From assembly GCA_035444405.1 (NCBI GenBank), contig DAOMOP010000150.1, positions 1-10,246 of the forward strand: 10,246 nt of DNA, written 5' to 3'. A program made the position numbers and the translations under genes. The notes below the pieces were generated by a model. That model had not been told where the DNA came from. It was given only the letters and a program-made list of their open reading frames with translations, and did not search any database. Positions 7,320 to 10,246 of the stretch are shown piece by piece (the first letter of the stretch is position 1; every line of letters starts with the position of its first letter). Source of the stretch: DAOMOP01 sp035444405. Lineage in GTDB: Bacteria > Pseudomonadota > Gammaproteobacteria > Burkholderiales > Rhodocyclaceae.

Positions 7320-7646
7320 TCATCCGCCGCCACGCTGCATCGCGCGATCGAGCACGGTCAGCAGCCGGCGGCGCGCGGTCTCGTCGCCACCTTCGAAACG
7401 GTAGCGCACTGCCAGGCGCGGCAGCTCGATGAGCCCGAGGCGGCGCGTGCCGAGCGGTTCGACCGCGATGTCGAGCGCAATCTCACCGGCAACGATGCGA
7501 AATCGCCCCTGTGCAGGTGCGGCGACGCCGGCCGGCCACGCCTTGCGCAGATCGCGCTCGAACTCGGCCGGCGAGGCCGCGACCTCGCGCTCGAAGCATT
7601 CCGGCACCGGGCCGCTGACGAAAGTCACGTACCGCGCGTGCGTCAC
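7320..7646 (-). CDS. Uncharacterised 108-residue protein, translationally coupled to the MoaD-like gene
   Basis: I do not recognise a characterised family. The GTG start at 7646 overlaps the TGA stop of the MoaD-like gene (GTGA, 4 nt), which points to translational coupling and a shared role. The protein has no signal peptide and no membrane segment. It starts VTHARYVTFVSGPVPECF, has one Cys (Cys17), a middle part of alternating strands (GRFRIVAGEIALDIAVEP), then LGLIELPRLAVRYRFEGGD and a helix ending in DRAMQRGGG. I recall similar C-termini in short hypothetical proteins of betaproteobacteria but know no function. The terminal Gly-Gly-Gly is reminiscent of the Gly-Gly tail of ubiquitin-fold sulfur carriers, but the rest does not look like MoaD. 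The frame is open further upstream, but that part overlaps moaD and is compositionally a shadow. As last gene of the AOR set it may serve cofactor assembly or enzyme maturation (inference). Confidence 0.72.
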   Translation of the reverse strand: MTHARYVTFVSGPVPECFEREVAASPAEFERDLRKAWPAGVAAPAQGRFRIVAGEIALDIAVEPLGTRRLGLIELPRLAVRYRFEGGDETARRRLLTVLDRAMQRGGG

Positions 7647-7894
7647 CCGCCGGCGATCGGCGGCCAGATGGCGAGTTCGTCGCCTTCGGCGAGGCGCCGT
7701 GACAAGCGCTCCGCCGGCGGCACGAACACGCCATTGATCAGCACCAGGTGCGCGCTCTCTTCCGGCACGTGGTAGCGGGCGATCATGTCGGCGACGGTCG
7801 TGCCCTCCGGCACGTCGAGCACGAGGCGGTTGCCGTCGCGCTCGGGCGGCAGATGGTCGGTCAGCGACGCAAACAGCTTGAATGCGATCCTCAT
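7643..7894 (-). CDS. MoaD-like ubiquitin-fold sulfur carrier of the AOR operon
   Basis: An 83-residue protein (E. coli MoaD has 81). MoaD carries a C-terminal thiocarboxylate that supplies the dithiolene sulfurs of molybdopterin via MPT synthase. Visible: MRIAFKLFASLTDHL at the start, VPEGTTVADMI, VLINGVFV, and the end GDELAIWPPIAGG with the required Gly-Gly tail. ATG 7894 matches the family N-terminus. An upstream in-frame ATG at 7936 would add 14 residues (MTSAPASTDVSLGT) and overlap the aorC-like stop as ATGA; neither has a clear ribosome binding site. The 3' end overlaps the next gene by 4 nt. No MoaE gene is near, so the protein may be a specialised tungstopterin version or may work with a MoaE encoded elsewhere. 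In Aromatoleum, as I recall, the aor operon also has a MoaD-like gene after aorC. Confidence 0.9.
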   Translation of the reverse strand: MRIAFKLFASLTDHLPPERDGNRLVLDVPEGTTVADMIARYHVPEESAHLVLINGVFVPPAERLSRRLAEGDELAIWPPIAGG

Positions 7895-7932
7895 GGTGCC
7901 CAAGGATACATCGGTTGACGCCGGCGCCGAAG

Positions 7933-9207
7933 TCATCGCGCCAGCGCCTGCGGCTGCAGCCCGCGCGCGACGTACGCATCGACGAAACTCGTCGGCGTCT
8001 CGAGCAGGCGCGCCTTCCACTCGCCCAGCCGCACGCGCCCCTGGATCAGGCCGCGCAGCGCGCCGACGTGCTCGGTGAGCCCGATCGCGGTCGCACCGAT
8101 CAGCACGTCGTCCTTGAACTGCAGGCTGAGGTAGCGATACGCGTGCTCGTCGACGAGCTCGACGCCGGCCCCGCCCGCCTCGTCCTTCTCGCCCCACCAC
8201 TGCCCGAACGACGACGAGATCAGCCCGAGCGTGTTGAGCACGTTGATCGCGAGCACCCCCTTCAAACGCGTCGCATGCCCGGCCATGTTCATCGCCGCGA
8301 CGCGCGCCTGGTCGACCGCATTGGGCTGGATCGCGGCGACCAGGTGCGCGCCGGTGAAGAGGTCCGGGGCCTCGGCGACGTCGCCGGCCGCGTAGATGCC
8401 CGGCACGCTGGTCTGCATGTGGTCGTCGACCAGCACGCCCTTGGCGACACGCACGCCGGTCTGGTCGAGGAAGCCGACGTTCGGCGCGACTCCGGCGGCG
8501 ACGATCACGAGATCGCAGGCGAGCGCGTCACCGGTCGACAGCTTCACCGACAGCGGCGCGCCGCCGTTGCCCTGGCGGTCGATGCGCTCGACGCTCGCCG
8601 AGGTCACCACGCGGATGCCCTTGTCCTCGACCCAGCGCTTGATCATGCCGCCGGCCTTGGGCGTCATCATGCGCGGCACCATGCGGTCGCCCATCTCGAC
8701 CACCGTCAGCGCGACCCCGCGCGCGGCGAGCGACTCCATGATGATGCAGCCGATGAAGCCGGCCCCGAGCTGCAGCACGCGCGCGCCGGGCTTGGCGAAG
8801 CGCGTGATCGCGCGCGCATCGTCGAGTGTCCAGCAGGTCTGCACCTCGGGCAGGTCGATGCCCGGAATCGGCGGCCGCACCGGATGCGAGCCGGTCGCGA
8901 TCAGCAGCCGGTCGAAGTCCTCGAAGTGCCCGTCGGCAAACAGCACGCGGCGCGCCCCGGTGTCGAGCGACACCGCCCGCCCGGCGAGCTGGCGCACCGC
9001 CAGGCTGTCGAAGTAGCCCGGCGTCTTGCGCAGATAGGTGCCCGACTCGTCGATGTTCTCCTCGAGCAGATACGGAATCGCCATGCGCGAGTACGGCGGC
9101 GCATCCTCGCTGCCCGCCATCACGATCTCGTCGCGCGGCGCGGCCTTGCGCAGCGCCTCGGCGGCAACGACGCCTGCCGGGCCGTTGCCGAGAATCAGAT
9201 GCTTCAT
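7933..9207 (-). CDS. aorC: FAD/NAD-dependent oxidoreductase subunit of tungsten aldehyde oxidoreductase (AorC-like)
   Basis: A 424-residue flavoprotein of the pyridine nucleotide-disulfide oxidoreductase fold. From the chosen start: FAD-binding GNGPAG almost at the N-terminus (MKHLILGNGPAGVVAAEAL), an ATGSHPV motif near 104, the second Rossmann motif GAGFIG near 148 with VTVVE-type strand end (LTVVEMGD), and the flavin-binding YAAGDVAEAP near 273. No CxxC redox pair follows the FAD motif, so it is of the NADH oxidoreductase rather than the disulfide reductase kind. In Aromatoleum AOR the medium FAD subunit passes electrons between the iron-sulfur chain and NAD; neighbourhood with the AOR large subunit gene supports the same role. 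Start: ATG 9207 has GAGGA at 9219-9215, 7 nt away; ATG 9225 would add six residues (MNEDEP) but is less well placed. It is separated from aorB by a structured spacer and closely followed by the MoaD-like gene. Confidence 0.87.
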   Translation of the reverse strand: MKHLILGNGPAGVVAAEALRKAAPRDEIVMAGSEDAPPYSRMAIPYLLEENIDESGTYLRKTPGYFDSLAVRQLAGRAVSLDTGARRVLFADGHFEDFDRLLIATGSHPVRPPIPGIDLPEVQTCWTLDDARAITRFAKPGARVLQLGAGFIGCIIMESLAARGVALTVVEMGDRMVPRMMTPKAGGMIKRWVEDKGIRVVTSASVERIDRQGNGGAPLSVKLSTGDALACDLVIVAAGVAPNVGFLDQTGVRVAKGVLVDDHMQTSVPGIYAAGDVAEAPDLFTGAHLVAAIQPNAVDQARVAAMNMAGHATRLKGVLAINVLNTLGLISSSFGQWWGEKDEAGGAGVELVDEHAYRYLSLQFKDDVLIGATAIGLTEHVGALRGLIQGRVRLGEWKARLLETPTSFVDAYVARGLQPQALAR

Positions 9208-9308
9208 GGGTTCGTCCTCGTTCATGGGTCCCTGACCGGGGCCCTTCGTACGGCACGCCGAAACACACCGGCCGGCCCATCGTGCAGGCCAGCCGACGCA
9301 ACCATCGA

Positions 9309-9354
9309 CCTGCGGGCCGGCAGGCGCCTGCGAACCGGCCGCCCTGCCCGCAGG
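9309..9354. repeat. Inverted repeat in the aorB-aorC spacer
   Basis: CCTGCGGGC (9309-9317) pairs perfectly with 9346-9354. The loop contains a perfect 12-bp palindrome, GCAGGCGCCTGC (9320-9331). The surrounding spacer is very rich in GGCCGG-type words. No T-run is attached, so a simple intrinsic terminator is unlikely; an mRNA-stabilising or processing structure, or a REP-like element, is possible. Confidence 0.55.
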
Positions 9355-9386
9355 CCGGGCGATGGCGGCCGTCGCCGGCGCACCCG

Positions 9387-9407
9387 GCCGGCTTCAGGAA
9401 GGCCGGC
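9387..9407. repeat. GC-rich hairpin directly after the AOR large subunit stop codon
   Basis: GCCGGCTT-type and AAGGCCGGC-type arms (about 9387-9394 and 9399-9407) can pair with one bulged base around a 4-nt loop. It begins at the base next to the stop codon. No T-run follows on the minus strand, so a 3'-end protecting or partial attenuator role is more likely than full termination. Confidence 0.4.
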
Positions 9408-10246
9408 TCACAGCCCCAGCCGCGCCAGCGTCTCCGCCTTCGGCACGCCGTCCGGCGTCCAGCCGCGCACCTCGTAGTACTTCGGCAGCATCTCGCCGAG
9501 CTTGTTGACGAGCCCCTTGGCCGGGCCGGTCCTGGCCGGTTCGCCGGTCAGGCGCGGCGGCAGGTTGTCGTCCCTGGCGGTGAAGCCGGCGGCGTTGTTG
9601 AACTGGCGCTCCATGTTCCAGATGCGCTCACCGACCTCGTTCAACTTGTCCAGGCTCCAGTCGCCTTCGCACGCCGCGGCGAGCTGCGGCTGCACGTCGG
9701 CGAGCGTCCACGCGAACGACGTGAACACGCAGATGCCGGCCGAATCGAACACGGCGGTGGCGTCCTGGAAGGCCTTGACGAGCTCGGGCTTGCCTTCGGT
9801 GACGTGCGGGTCGGTCTTGACCGGGATGCCGAGCACCTCGGAGGCGACCGTGTAGCCGCGCAGGTGGCAGGCACCACGGTTCGAGGTCGCGTACGCGAGG
9901 CCCATGCCCTGGATGCCGCGCGAGTCGTAGGCCGGAAACTCCTGGCTCTTCACGGTCATCGACAGCTCGGGATGCCCGTACTTTTCGCACAGGCGCCGCG
10001 AGCCGAGCCCGAGCTCCTTGCCGAAGCCCTCGCCCGCCGCGGTCATCTCGACCATCTTCGCGAGCGCCTCGGCCGAGCCGAACGGCGACTCGATGCCGAT
10101 CTGCTCCGCCTTCAGCACACCCATCTCGTAGAGCTCCATCGCCGCGCCGACCGTCGCGCCGAACGAGATCGGATCCATGCCCTGCTCGTTGCAGATCATG
10201 TTCGCGTACTGCAGCGCCTCGAGGTCGCCGACGCCGTTGGCACAAC
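9408..10246 (-). CDS. aorB: Tungsten-containing aldehyde oxidoreductase large subunit, C-terminal part (5' end outside window)
   Basis: C-terminal 279 codons of an aldehyde ferredoxin oxidoreductase (AOR) family enzyme, which binds a tungsten (or molybdenum) bis-pterin and one [4Fe-4S] cluster and interconverts aldehydes and acids. The frame is open to the window edge; ATG 10199 is internal. Visible family blocks: DLEALQYANMICNEQGMDPI just inside the edge, MELYEMGVL, EFPAYDSRGIQGMGLAYATS, RGACHLRGY (its His matches the His near tungsten in the Pyrococcus enzyme) and FDSAGICVF, whose Cys (codon 9731-9729) corresponds to the fourth, distant ligand of the [4Fe-4S] cluster. The end, PKYYEVRGWTPDGVPKAETL, is typical. 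A following FAD subunit and MoaD-like gene point to the multi-subunit bacterial type described from Aromatoleum (AorABC) rather than the archaeal homodimer; an iron-sulfur subunit gene would then lie upstream, outside the window. Confidence 0.92.
   Translation of the reverse strand, partial: CANGVGDLEALQYANMICNEQGMDPISFGATVGAAMELYEMGVLKAEQIGIESPFGSAEALAKMVEMTAAGEGFGKELGLGSRRLCEKYGHPELSMTVKSQEFPAYDSRGIQGMGLAYATSNRGACHLRGYTVASEVLGIPVKTDPHVTEGKPELVKAFQDATAVFDSAGICVFTSFAWTLADVQPQLAAACEGDWSLDKLNEVGERIWNMERQFNNAAGFTARDDNLPPRLTGEPARTGPAKGLVNKLGEMLPKYYEVRGWTPDGVPKAETLARLGL

Noticed and set aside
7647..7979. Upstream extension of the 108-residue protein to 219 codons
   Set aside because: The extra part lies over the MoaD-like gene in another frame and is Arg-rich shadow sequence; the GTG overlapping the moaD-like stop is a better start.
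7882..9477. 531-codon plus-strand open frame opposite the aorC-like gene
   Set aside because: It mirrors the codon pattern of a clear flavoprotein gene; the translation is His/Arg/Asp-rich with no domain, and it has no ribosome binding site or neighbour support.

Overview
The window is GC-rich, densely coding DNA that reads like a betaproteobacterium of the Rhodocyclales type (Azoarcus, Aromatoleum or Thauera relatives). This rests on family recognition: the right-hand end matches the layout of the tungsten-dependent, NAD-linked aldehyde oxidoreductase (AOR) operon known from Aromatoleum, and the left half holds ordinary proteobacterial housekeeping genes. No tRNA, rRNA, CRISPR array or complete insertion sequence was seen.

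Left part (1-4055): the 3' two thirds of valS (valyl-tRNA synthetase) on the plus strand faces a TusA/SirA-family sulfur carrier gene on the minus strand. A strong hairpin with a T-run on the minus-strand side lies between them. Upstream of the sulfur carrier gene, also on the minus strand, is a BepA-like M48 periplasmic metalloprotease with a TPR tail. It is divergent from moaC (molybdopterin precursor synthesis) across a 77-bp gap that holds a short perfect dyad.

Middle part (4056-7319): this looks like an eroded accessory zone. One open frame joins a short exported DUF2946-like N-terminus to the C-terminal half of a TonB-dependent copper receptor, with no plug domain, so it is most likely a deletion chimera. 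Next come a small hypothetical gene of a 'GMFD...QTK' type, about 0.4 kb without a supportable gene, and an Rpn/PD-(D/E)XK family nuclease-transposase gene with an in-frame 12-bp tandem repeat.

Right part (7320-10246, minus strand, transcribed right to left): the C-terminal part of a tungsten AOR large subunit (aorB-like), a roughly 200-bp GC-rich structured spacer, an FAD/NAD-binding subunit (aorC-like), a MoaD-like ubiquitin-fold protein ending in Gly-Gly, and a 108-codon unknown protein whose GTG start overlaps the moaD-like stop. Together they suggest an aldehyde/carboxylate oxidoreductase with NAD(H) coupling and a dedicated pterin-cofactor sulfur carrier. The small unknown protein is the best candidate here for an undescribed function. 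The rest of the window is mostly conventional.
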